Assembly: GCF_025465275.1 (NCBI RefSeq)
Contig: NZ_JAODNK010000075.1
Location: forward strand, 23,886 to 87,885
Source of the DNA: Nocardia sp.
GTDB lineage: Bacteria > Actinomycetota > Actinomycetes > Mycobacteriales > Mycobacteriaceae
Direction of reading: 5' to 3'
Length of the DNA stretch: 64,000 bases
Below the pieces are notes generated by a model. That model worked only from the letters and a program-made list of their open reading frames with translations. It was not told the origin of the DNA and did no database searches. Position numbers and translations under genes: made by a program. Below, piece after piece: positions 9,401 to 18,363 of the stretch. Numbering within the stretch: the stretch's first letter is position 1; each line of letters starts with the position of its first letter.

Positions 9401-12400
9401 CACACGGCACTGCGCGATTACTACGAGACCACCCGCGGCGGAATGGACGCGGGGTTCACAGAATGGGTCAACCAACTCAGCGACTACAGCTTCAACGAAG
9501 ACGGCCGATTCAATGCCGGTGAGGCACTGGCCGAGGCGTTCACCGATGTTGAATACAACGGCCAAGCCGCGACCGAACCAGCCAAGGTCCTGTACTGGCA
9601 TCTCCTGGATAGCGCCAACCAACATAGCATCGCCCCGAACGGGTTCACTCGTATCCCCGAGGACATCATCCCCCGCCCGAACGGCCCGTACGCACCCGAA
9701 CAGGCCACCTCGAAATCTGCACGGCCCGAAGGTCTTCCAGAGAACGAGGACCATCCCGACCGTTCCGGTCCCGAGCCAGATGCGGCCGCGCCCAAGCCGG
9801 AACTGCACCCCTCCGAGACAAAGCTAGACATCGAGGAACCACACACCACGCCAGACCCCGACGAACCGAACCGCTATGGGCGGACGTCGCGACCGGACGA
9901 GACCAACCCCGACGGTTCCGCACACAAGGACCCGGAAGACCGTGGCCCCGAGTATGAACCGGACCACCCCCGTGAGGAATCAGTTCCTGAGCCGCAGGAG
10001 CGCTCCCTCGACACCGAGTCGCCCGAGGAGCCTCAGAACCGAGATACCGAGCTCGAACCGACGAAGAACGACGACGAGAATCGCTCGCGCACAGCCGAAC
10101 CCACGACCGACGCTCCCAAAATCGGCGCATCTCCCGACGAATCCGAGCCCATCCGGTCTGCGAACGAAGTAGATGTCGCTCCCGGCACGAGCGCGGGCGG
10201 CGATCCCGAGGCCTCGCCTGCACGGCAAGATCGGGAAGATCCTGTCGCCGAAATCCAGCCGGAGCAGACGTCGTCAGTCTCCCCGGACGGCAAAACCGGC
10301 CATCCGCAACAGGTCACGAAGATCCGCGACGAGCCATACGCCGAAACCATGGTCCGCGACGCTCGAACCGGCGGTGCCCCACATAATCCCGACGAGACAC
10401 CGCCTGCGGTCGAAAGGCCCGTATCCGAGACAACACGTGTGGACACCGACCCAACTGGGGACGACACACGCGACATGGCCACGCACCACAAGGCCAACTC
10501 CCGGATGCCCGGCGGGCTGATCACCTTCGACGAACTCTCGCCGAAGGTGAAACATCTGGTGAATTCACTCGCCGACGCCGACCATATTCCGCTTCGTCCG
10601 GGTGAGGTGAATGTCGGCCATCTCGCCGAGCTGCAACAGTTCTCGGGCGTCGAACACGCCGTCGTGCAGAACGCGAAGGGCGACCTGCGCCTATTCCGCG
10701 GTGATCAGACCAGTAGCGCGATTCCACGCGACCTGCGCGGCGAGTATCACTTCGTGTTGCACACCCATCCCGAAGACCGGCTCCCCGGACCACCTTCCGA
10801 GGAGGAACGCCGCTTCGGCAGGTTCACGAACAGCATGCATAAGGACCTCGACTACAAGCACAGTCCACATATCGAGGCGGTAGTGAGCCGCGACGGACAG
10901 GTCCGCTTCTTCACCAACGAAGGAATCCTCGACGTTCCGGCGGGCGAGTATCCGAAGGGCGGACCGCTGAACGACCGCGGTTTCGTCGTACCTGTTAAAG
11001 GATTGGGCGACAACAACCCGGAGCTAGGTACGAAAGGTCCCACGCACCGCAATATTTCGCCGGACACTCCAGACAACCAGGGGGCGCGCCCGAGCGGTCC
11101 CGGCTATTCCGCCGGTCCATCACCAGAAAGCCCTGTACGCCAAGTTATCTCGCCCGAACACCCGAACCGTGAGAGTCCGCCTCACACCCACCCGAGCGAG
11201 ACTCCTGCCGCCGTCGACACGCACATCGACCAGGCACTGGCGACGCTGGAGAATCCTGCATCGATCGTCGAGCAAAACGACGGAGCGATGGCCATCGATA
11301 GTCTGGCCGACTGGATGGACATCACCGACCCCGAGCAACAGCACGCGCTCGAAGACATGTACCAGGTGTCCCGCGACCATATCGCCCCGTTCATCGTCAA
11401 GGTCGCCGACGATATGCTGACGAACTTGAAGGCGCAGGTTGCGGAAAACCCGAACCTGAAGGTTGTCTTCGTGGGGCGGGATGGGCACAGCCTCGGCCTC
11501 GCCATGACTCACCTCGATCCGCAGTTCGTCCAGGATCATGGGCACGAGGTGACCTTGTCACGGGCCGTAGTGGAAACGGCTGTCCAGGATCTGGAGAACA
11601 ACGCAGGATGCGACTTCCCAGAAATCAGCGGATTCCGAAATGCCGCAGGAAAAGTCGATCCCACCGCGATTGACGACGCCTATTTCCGGCTCACCGAGTA
11701 CTTCCATGATCTCGGCATTCCGATGGGCGAACCAGGTAGCGAAATCGCCCTCGTCGATACGAGTTACAAAGGAACCGTTCAGGAGCTCCTGAACGCTATA
11801 TACCCCGAGACTGGTTTCGAAGGCCACTACATGTTCTATTCCGCCTCGCCGGCGGATGTGCATGTGGGCAACAAGATCGGGTATGCGCTCGACCTCGGTG
11901 TCGACGAAGGTAATGGCGGACTCCCAGTCCGGCAATTGCCCGCTGATCGCGACCTCACGTTCTCACACCAGGATGCGCTGGGAACGATCGAGGAGATCAT
12001 GCACGGGCCGCTCGGCAGCCCGAAAGGGATCGGTTCGGACGGCCTCCCGGCGCAGAACCTCCAACGATACGAGTCGGATCCGCTCGAAGGATTGAACCCC
12101 GCCACCGTCGCCGATCGCTTCGCCGATCCACTGGTTCGCGAGGCGGCGAAAAGAATTTCGCTTGTACCGGTCGTGCAGATAGCTCACCACATCGCCGAGC
12201 TGCGAGCCAATGGCATCGAGCCACATGGCGAACTGCAGGGCGGCTTCGACAATTGCGTCGATCGAGTGCGGGAATGGATCGAAGGTGGCGAGGCCGTTGA
12301 TCCAAAACTGAACCAAGTATTGGACTCCTTCGTCAGGCGGGGCGACAAGGGACAGGTTCGGGACCTGACAAAGCTGCTTGAGCAATCCAGGCTCGATGAG

Positions 12401-15400
12401 CACGAGACCGCACGTGTATGGCGCGAATACGCCGACAGCGGACCGACGGCTGCCGACAAGAAGGCATTCGTGGAGCGATTCAACGAATCTCATCCCGCTG
12501 CCGACACTGGCGACGATGCGGATTACCACCGAGCTATAAGCCAAGACCCTGCTGACGAGCACGCCGACCGCACCCCGGTCGGCGATCGGCCAGAATCCCG
12601 ATCGACCACTGCCCATCAGGAGATTCGTGCAGGTATCGACCCTGCCGAGAATCTCCGAAACCCGAAGAATCACATCGACTCACCACACAATGAGGACACT
12701 CGCCCCAGCGCGAATACGCCCGGCCGAACCGGCGAACCTGACAATCACCATGCCCCGGTCCAGCCAAACGGCGAACAACCTCAACCGGATTCACACCCGT
12801 CGCATCCTGCTTCGGACGAACAAGGTCATCACTCGAACGAACCAGAGCTGACGTCGGAAGAACAAGCCGCCAAGGCCGCGTGTGATCAGCTACCACATCC
12901 TGAACGCAACGCCCTCAACGATTACGCTGGCGATGCGTATAACGAGATCAACCGCCATTTGCGATTCGGCGAAGAACTTCACACGGTCTCCCCGGAGACC
13001 ATCGATCTGATCCGCAGTGGTCTGGACAAACTCCCGGACCATGCCGGCCCGGTCAAGAGATCGCTGATGCTCTCGCCGAAGGACTTGGAAAGATTCTGGT
13101 ACGACAACCACCCCGGTGCGAAGGTCGAAGACCCCGGATTCGTGTCGACCTCCAAGACCAAGTTCAAATGGAACCCGAACGTAGAGTTGACAATCGTGTC
13201 GGCTACCGGAAAGGACATCTCGTTCCTGCAGCCCCTCGAAAATCGTGGTGAGGCAGAGGTTCTTATTTCGGATGGACGGCAGTTCCGTGTGCTCGACCGG
13301 CGAATGAGCGACGACGGAACTCTGCGCATTAAGTGGGAGGAAATCACAGATTCACCACGACCGCTGGACCACATCGAATCGGATTCGGCTCCGACACTGC
13401 GTGACCGGGAAACGGATCAACCTTTCCCCGGGGAATACGTCAACGACCACCACGATAAAAGCCTTTCGCTCGAGCTCTCGGATTCAGCGACACCGGCAAA
13501 ACCGTATGAGTCGACGTCCGAACGCCCCCTTGAAACTGCCGCGGCACCCGACCTGCAAAGCCAGTACCCGCAGCCGGCGAACACCCATCCGAACGAGTAC
13601 TCCCCAAGGATGCGCGAGGCTATTGCGAAACTCGTAGAGGCGCTGTGGGATCCGGCCCGCGCCCACGAAGTGCCGGATCTACGCGGCAGTTTCGTACATC
13701 AGCTCGACGAGGCGGGCCTGCGCAATCCGGAAACCACCGATGCCGCCTGGCGACTGCTGTCCGCTCACGATGCGAATCTCGCAAAGTATCTAGCCGACAA
13801 TCACACTGCCCTCCTTCCCCCGGTCGACGAGTCACATACCCCCGCCCACGAGACCACGCCCGCACACTCCATCGTGCAAAACGGCGAGCACCTGCTGCCT
13901 CATCCGGAGGATCATGCTGAAGCTCATGTCGAGCCTCACACAGACCCATCGGAGTACGAGCCAAGCGAGCAGTCGAACAACGAACATCCGGGGGACAAAC
14001 CGCACCAGGATGGTCCTGATGCACAGGCGCACAGCGAGATTCCGGACACTGAACCAGCGGCGGAGCCCTCCCCCGACGAGCATAACGCCGTGCATCGCTA
14101 CACCGATCCGGACGCGGACGTCTACAGCGATCTGAACCACCGCCTCCGCAGCGGGCTCGAACTCGACCCAGAACAGCAGAAACTTGTCGCCGATATGGCG
14201 TCGGGACTCGAGAAGCTGCCAGCCTACGATGGAACCGTCTGGCGTGGAACGCATCTCAAGCCAGAGCAGCTCGCTCGCTACGTTCCCGGAGCGAGAGTCA
14301 CCGAGCCTTCATTCACCAGCACTTCACGGGATCCGCGCCGAATCTTCGCCAGCAATGTCGAATTCATCGTGCACTCGGAAACTGGCCGCGATATCAGCGC
14401 CATCTCTGCACGGCCGGGCGAAAAGGAGGTGCTATTCAAGCCGGGCACCACTTTCGAGGTGCGCGGCGTGGTCAAAGACCCGAATGCGGGCCTGTTCGGT
14501 ATCACCCGGATCTACCTGTACGAGTCCTCCGAACACGCCCCGATCCACGAGACACCGGCCGATCACACCGGGCACGAGGGGCTGCCGGGCGATCACTCTT
14601 CATCGCTGGGTGGCGATGCTCATCCATCCGAGGAACTGCCGATCCGTCACGGCACCGACCGCACCGCCCTCGGCGACTCCCCCGAAGTCCAGCGCGTGTA
14701 CGACAATGTCCGCAACGAGGGTGAGCACGACGTTGTCGTACACGGCGACCGATTCGGAAAGCCCACTACCGACGACAATTTCGAGGTCGACCCACAGCGG
14801 GTCGTCGAGGCTATCCGCAACAATCCCAATTACGTCGAAGGCACTCCCATCCGGCTGCTCTCGTGCCACAGCGGCAACGACATCGGCTGGGCCCAGCACG
14901 TCGCCAACGAACTCGGCGTCCCTGTGCGCGCGCCGTCGGATCTGGTCGGCGTCCGCGCAGTGCCCGATTCACCTGCGATCCTCCACAACGCCACCGAATG
15001 GCGGACCTTCCATCCGACCGAGGCCGACGGCACCACACTCGAGCCCACCGTCCACAAGCCGACCGACCAGCCTGATGGAAGGCTCCCAAAGTACGAGGAA
15101 GATCCCCGCGAGAACTGGGACATCCTCGGCAACGAGAAGGCCGGCGACGAAACAGCTCCCCTGTCGGATCGGACCACTGAGGAAAGAACCGCGGCTGAGT
15201 CGACTGAGCCGACCCCGGATGCACCCATCATCTCCGAAGTGCCGGAGGACCTGGTGTCGGAGGAAGAACCCACATCCACGCGCCCGGCACCGCCCGAAGA
15301 TCGAGCGACGCAGCCGCTGAACGACAAAACCGAACCGTCGCGGCCGCGCGACATCAATACACACACGATCGACACACACCCGATCGACGAACCACACCCA

Positions 15401-18343
15401 GAACAAGGCCCTCCACAGGATCCTCCGGCCGACCAGCAGCCCGCACGAGATATCGAGCAGCGGCGGCGCCCCGATGAAGCACCGATTCGGAATGACGAGG
15501 AACAACCCCGAGCGACCGAGGATTGCGGGACCGAAACCCACCCTCCCCGTGCGCCTTCCGGTGACGCAGAGCATCAGCAACCGCACGCGGACAGGCAGGC
15601 GCAACCCGTTTCGGAGCAGCGCGACCAACCTACGGGTCATGACCCGCAGGCCGAAACACCCGCGCACCAGCTAACTACCGACGAGAACACCCACACCAAG
15701 CAAGACGACGATGATGTGGTCCCCCGGCCGGTAACCGAGGATGAACTCCTCAACCAGCGCGGCATGCCCTTGGCCAATCAGCGTGCCTTCCAACGGATCT
15801 GCGAAGAGTTCAACTACGTCATGGACGTGCGACCCACGACGCCCAGTGCTGTGCACTGGCTCGAAGAGGGTGCGATACCCAAACCCAAGCCCATCAAAGC
15901 CAAGTCCATCAACGAGTTCGACGTCTACCTCGGAGCACCCGAGGACAAGATCGGCCTGGTCGGCTTCTTCGAACCGGAAATGCCCGCGAAGGCAGACGTA
16001 CCCCCGGAGCTGTGGGACAAAGTCAGTTCGCGATACGCCGAGCGTCTCAACGAATGGAACCGAGACGCCGAAAAGATGGCGAAGTTCGCCGACAAGAACG
16101 AGTTCTTTGTCGAGGACAAGGTGGTGTACGGCTTCGACAAGGACACTGGCGAACCTCGGCCGCTGACGGGCGACCACGACCTCTTCGACATCCGAAAGCC
16201 CAACGGAGACAGGCTTTCACTCGAGGAAGTCACCGCAGTCACCAACCGCATGGTCGACGAGAACATGGGCGCCATGCACGGTCCGCACCGCTATTGGCCG
16301 GAGATGGATCCGCCTGTCAACGAGGATATCTACCAGAAGACCAACAACAGCCATGGGCCCGGCGGCGAACCGCTTATCCGATTCAGCCCGGACGCCGGCC
16401 CGGTACTGGTCGACTCCTCGACCCCGGTTCCGCATGTCGTCGACGGCCCTGCTCACCCGGAAACTGATACACCCGTTGGACTTTCGCACGATACAAGCCC
16501 CAAACCGAACGACACGCAGTCTGCACGCGAGAAGCCGTTCAACCTGCCCGAGGACAACAGCACACCGCGGTCGCCCGGGGCGGGGCAAGCGCCGAAGCCC
16601 GAGACCGAGCAGCACCAGGAACCGGCCCAGCCCCACACAGATGAAGCCCCGGCTGTCGACGACACCACCCACCCGGCGACAGGGTCCAGCGAGCACGCCC
16701 GTCCCGGCAAGGAAACCGAGGCCGGTGTCTCCTTCCATCCGGACGACGAGGTCCTCTCGAACCTGGCCGAACAAGTCCCCAAGGACCCCAACCATTTCAC
16801 CGCCGATGTCCACATCGACGAAACCGGCAACGCCCGCATCGGTGACCGCACCTACACCCCCGAAGAATTCGGCGACCTCCTGCGCCGCTCCGGCTGGGAC
16901 GGCAAAACCCCCATCCGCCTGATCGGCTGCGACGCCGCCACCAACGGCTTCGCCGCACGCCTAGCCGCACACCTCGACGTAGACGTCCTGGCCCCCACCA
17001 AACCCGCCTGGTCCGACACCCAAGGCCGCCTCTACACCAGCACCGCGGAATCCCACCCAGACGGCACCCGCCGCCCCCGCATCCCACCCGACGGCGAATG
17101 GGAAACCCACCACCCCGACGGCACCAAAACCCGTGCGGCAGACGACGGATTCGCCCCGGGAACACACGACGAACACAAGAACGACCTCGAACCCATCGGC
17201 ACGCGCGATCGAGCGACCCTCGACCCATACGCGCAGGAGGTTCGCGACGAAGCGCGGCTCCGCACGGGCGGCCGTGACGCACTGGACTCGGGCAGTCCGG
17301 CACGGGAACTCACCCGCGCCGATGTCGAGCGCATCGAGCGCATCGAGGGGCTCCGCGATGATCTGAACCGACCCGGTGTCGACCCCACGGCCACCAAGGC
17401 GAAGCTGCGTGCCGAGTTGGAGGAAGCGGGTGTGCTGCGGGAGGGCAAAGGCATCCTGCGCAACGACGGTCCGGCCATGCAACGCCGGGCATTGATGACG
17501 GAGGCGGGTCTCGACTTCGGCGCGGTGGCCGACGAGATCGGCCTACGACGTCCTCCGCCTGCGCGCATTGACAACGAGGGACTGCCGCTGCGCGGTGAGC
17601 ACGCCGATCCGGCCGCGGTGCCGCGTCGCGACGTCACCTTCGCCGAGGTCGACGCGATCGTTCCGGACAAGCTGATCCAGGCGCTGGAGAAGTTCGGCGT
17701 GAGTAGGGAAGTCGCCGTGGAGTACATCGTCGACAACCACAACGACCGCAGCCGTCAGCGCTACCTGCCCGACCTCGAGGGTCTGGCCCGTCAGTACGGC
17801 ATTCCCCACGGCGATGTACTCGTCATAGACCAGTACACGACCAAGCTCTACTACGAAGAACTCAACCGCCGACTACGCGACAACGAGGATGTCGACTCCG
17901 TCGCCGAACTGCAGCAAGCGGTCAACGACTCCCTGAGCAAGCTTCCCCCGGCCGCGGCGCCCGAGCTGTACCGGTCGCTGTCTTTCAAGCCCCGGAAGCT
18001 GACCGGCTTCCTCACGGAGTACACCAAAGATGCCGTCATCGACTGGAATGCGTTCACCTCGGTCGCTGGTGAGGTCGGCGGGACGTGGTGGGAGCAGCCG
18101 GGGGAGAACATCTTGTTCAAGATCCGGGGTGGCGTGGCCTACGACATCTCCGACTTCGCCGACGGCTTGCACTACAAGGATCCACCCAATCCTGGCCGGG
18201 AGCTGCTGTTGCCGGCCGGTATGGTCGTGCGAGTTGAAAAGGTGACCCCACATGTGTTGCCCGACGGAACGACGGGCCACGTCATCGAACTCCAGGTCGT
18301 CGGATCAACCAGGCCGACAAGCACGGCGGCCCATGACAAGTAG
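6404..18343 (+). CDS. Giant multidomain T7SS polytoxin (3,979 aa)
   Basis: Residues 1-400 form a CpnT-type WXG100-like helical head (GMAYPKGDQDELFALGDAW) with Gly-rich hydrophobic helices. Disordered Pro/Asp/Glu-rich linkers then separate these folded domains: a strand-rich domain with degenerate zincin motif YELAE (800-804); a zincin with HEFAH (981-985); a JAB-like domain with HTHP (1453-1456) and PSEEE; an unassigned Rossmann-like domain (1607-1965; VGRDGHS at D1693, VDTSYKGT at D1785); ADP-ribosyltransferase 1 (R2219, STS 2248-2250, E2283/E2285); ADP-ribosyltransferase 2 (R2614, STS 2639-2641, E2673/E2675); clan-CD peptidase-like 1 (H2780, C2821); ExoY/edema-factor-like cyclase (R3143, K3160-K3167, D3257-H-D3259, H3317); clan-CD-like 2 (H3470, C3509); and a C-terminal ADP-ribosyltransferase (R3857, TSV 3885-3887, E3933). 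It follows the WXG100 and EspL-like genes and precedes immunity candidates. Export by T7SS and internal processing are inferred. Confidence 0.85.
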   Translation: MGWTTAVGDFFPSWLMTGLNFGMAYPKGDQDELFALGDAWKHAAAELEKLEPTLKSTTDRVPQYYTGDGATAATTEFATLFDGGEHSIQKLIEGLQGLGHDARSTATEIEFAKIQAEIFAVMTLWTVISLMSSLIGSTAVPGYLLAARGVLAKFAAEVSARIGEIMAESGLKTLAAPLVREIIVPIGERIAPLGERLAPIGEKLTAAGDKWAALNKTIADSGPMVRYPVAALKGGVHGGLMGAGLDAGTQIVQIMEGHRDDGFNLKQTFQTSLQWGAGGLLGGPTGELAGRSLMNRALKDPAKELPKWLGGTITGGASGVAGATGMYGAGLATQLYDNNGDWNKVNKSFSPQLLIGGLAMGTMGGSHHGLEEQAHVDKAADVDAIAKQAPVESAAVTKVDGPQALATHQKPSDEQFAHPQAGDAAQQGGGPRSNLPGQEKLPNNGLANASEHRGGQNAEARNGAGEANRPNAEAAKPADAGTKPSDSGARPAADNSARVANAAPADQKANFVASAQDKPAQGPVARAPEVRAPGAQIAAPEAELRPTHSGAATQPPTARANDVALARQDAAPAPEGVRPDQRTDGTPPTRQTLGDDAPRTEPPADRDHNRPNTTTTKPETNTRTPERVSKDIAADTDRRDNDPALDQPVAPLPYVEPNEGPRAAPSRNAEDGPRRNGQPRAAADDVGDFRGDARPHDRADLTRDELLNQIEENLDGILPEHGPDGNPDAGSPAVRWDPEAQRFLVHNELTGRELEVHVDVGTLSHPDAVAEFHRAPDESGYRITVSDRARTEDVARAVAYELAEIRLEQDPNHRPSGLPREPHSSAPEPVETHPADGLPAETHPAEGDWSPRPDDDWSRMSPQEISDELVRRWGVETVGFDHPNLQPEVVREFARAVDDMLTRYPDVDLPRLVIEPMSEEYYAEAVRQITPDGRAHTDKLVLNELHALDPEAMTRDVADDEADGHLVPASSNRPIHSTLVHEFAHAIYFEGQQRSGVTAHTALRDYYETTRGGMDAGFTEWVNQLSDYSFNEDGRFNAGEALAEAFTDVEYNGQAATEPAKVLYWHLLDSANQHSIAPNGFTRIPEDIIPRPNGPYAPEQATSKSARPEGLPENEDHPDRSGPEPDAAAPKPELHPSETKLDIEEPHTTPDPDEPNRYGRTSRPDETNPDGSAHKDPEDRGPEYEPDHPREESVPEPQERSLDTESPEEPQNRDTELEPTKNDDENRSRTAEPTTDAPKIGASPDESEPIRSANEVDVAPGTSAGGDPEASPARQDREDPVAEIQPEQTSSVSPDGKTGHPQQVTKIRDEPYAETMVRDARTGGAPHNPDETPPAVERPVSETTRVDTDPTGDDTRDMATHHKANSRMPGGLITFDELSPKVKHLVNSLADADHIPLRPGEVNVGHLAELQQFSGVEHAVVQNAKGDLRLFRGDQTSSAIPRDLRGEYHFVLHTHPEDRLPGPPSEEERRFGRFTNSMHKDLDYKHSPHIEAVVSRDGQVRFFTNEGILDVPAGEYPKGGPLNDRGFVVPVKGLGDNNPELGTKGPTHRNISPDTPDNQGARPSGPGYSAGPSPESPVRQVISPEHPNRESPPHTHPSETPAAVDTHIDQALATLENPASIVEQNDGAMAIDSLADWMDITDPEQQHALEDMYQVSRDHIAPFIVKVADDMLTNLKAQVAENPNLKVVFVGRDGHSLGLAMTHLDPQFVQDHGHEVTLSRAVVETAVQDLENNAGCDFPEISGFRNAAGKVDPTAIDDAYFRLTEYFHDLGIPMGEPGSEIALVDTSYKGTVQELLNAIYPETGFEGHYMFYSASPADVHVGNKIGYALDLGVDEGNGGLPVRQLPADRDLTFSHQDALGTIEEIMHGPLGSPKGIGSDGLPAQNLQRYESDPLEGLNPATVADRFADPLVREAAKRISLVPVVQIAHHIAELRANGIEPHGELQGGFDNCVDRVREWIEGGEAVDPKLNQVLDSFVRRGDKGQVRDLTKLLEQSRLDEHETARVWREYADSGPTAADKKAFVERFNESHPAADTGDDADYHRAISQDPADEHADRTPVGDRPESRSTTAHQEIRAGIDPAENLRNPKNHIDSPHNEDTRPSANTPGRTGEPDNHHAPVQPNGEQPQPDSHPSHPASDEQGHHSNEPELTSEEQAAKAACDQLPHPERNALNDYAGDAYNEINRHLRFGEELHTVSPETIDLIRSGLDKLPDHAGPVKRSLMLSPKDLERFWYDNHPGAKVEDPGFVSTSKTKFKWNPNVELTIVSATGKDISFLQPLENRGEAEVLISDGRQFRVLDRRMSDDGTLRIKWEEITDSPRPLDHIESDSAPTLRDRETDQPFPGEYVNDHHDKSLSLELSDSATPAKPYESTSERPLETAAAPDLQSQYPQPANTHPNEYSPRMREAIAKLVEALWDPARAHEVPDLRGSFVHQLDEAGLRNPETTDAAWRLLSAHDANLAKYLADNHTALLPPVDESHTPAHETTPAHSIVQNGEHLLPHPEDHAEAHVEPHTDPSEYEPSEQSNNEHPGDKPHQDGPDAQAHSEIPDTEPAAEPSPDEHNAVHRYTDPDADVYSDLNHRLRSGLELDPEQQKLVADMASGLEKLPAYDGTVWRGTHLKPEQLARYVPGARVTEPSFTSTSRDPRRIFASNVEFIVHSETGRDISAISARPGEKEVLFKPGTTFEVRGVVKDPNAGLFGITRIYLYESSEHAPIHETPADHTGHEGLPGDHSSSLGGDAHPSEELPIRHGTDRTALGDSPEVQRVYDNVRNEGEHDVVVHGDRFGKPTTDDNFEVDPQRVVEAIRNNPNYVEGTPIRLLSCHSGNDIGWAQHVANELGVPVRAPSDLVGVRAVPDSPAILHNATEWRTFHPTEADGTTLEPTVHKPTDQPDGRLPKYEEDPRENWDILGNEKAGDETAPLSDRTTEERTAAESTEPTPDAPIISEVPEDLVSEEEPTSTRPAPPEDRATQPLNDKTEPSRPRDINTHTIDTHPIDEPHPEQGPPQDPPADQQPARDIEQRRRPDEAPIRNDEEQPRATEDCGTETHPPRAPSGDAEHQQPHADRQAQPVSEQRDQPTGHDPQAETPAHQLTTDENTHTKQDDDDVVPRPVTEDELLNQRGMPLANQRAFQRICEEFNYVMDVRPTTPSAVHWLEEGAIPKPKPIKAKSINEFDVYLGAPEDKIGLVGFFEPEMPAKADVPPELWDKVSSRYAERLNEWNRDAEKMAKFADKNEFFVEDKVVYGFDKDTGEPRPLTGDHDLFDIRKPNGDRLSLEEVTAVTNRMVDENMGAMHGPHRYWPEMDPPVNEDIYQKTNNSHGPGGEPLIRFSPDAGPVLVDSSTPVPHVVDGPAHPETDTPVGLSHDTSPKPNDTQSAREKPFNLPEDNSTPRSPGAGQAPKPETEQHQEPAQPHTDEAPAVDDTTHPATGSSEHARPGKETEAGVSFHPDDEVLSNLAEQVPKDPNHFTADVHIDETGNARIGDRTYTPEEFGDLLRRSGWDGKTPIRLIGCDAATNGFAARLAAHLDVDVLAPTKPAWSDTQGRLYTSTAESHPDGTRRPRIPPDGEWETHHPDGTKTRAADDGFAPGTHDEHKNDLEPIGTRDRATLDPYAQEVRDEARLRTGGRDALDSGSPARELTRADVERIERIEGLRDDLNRPGVDPTATKAKLRAELEEAGVLREGKGILRNDGPAMQRRALMTEAGLDFGAVADEIGLRRPPPARIDNEGLPLRGEHADPAAVPRRDVTFAEVDAIVPDKLIQALEKFGVSREVAVEYIVDNHNDRSRQRYLPDLEGLARQYGIPHGDVLVIDQYTTKLYYEELNRRLRDNEDVDSVAELQQAVNDSLSKLPPAAAPELYRSLSFKPRKLTGFLTEYTKDAVIDWNAFTSVAGEVGGTWWEQPGENILFKIRGGVAYDISDFADGLHYKDPPNPGRELLLPAGMVVRVEKVTPHVLPDGTTGHVIELQVVGSTRPTSTAAHDK

Positions 18344-18363
18344 CCACAACCAGGAGGACGTAC

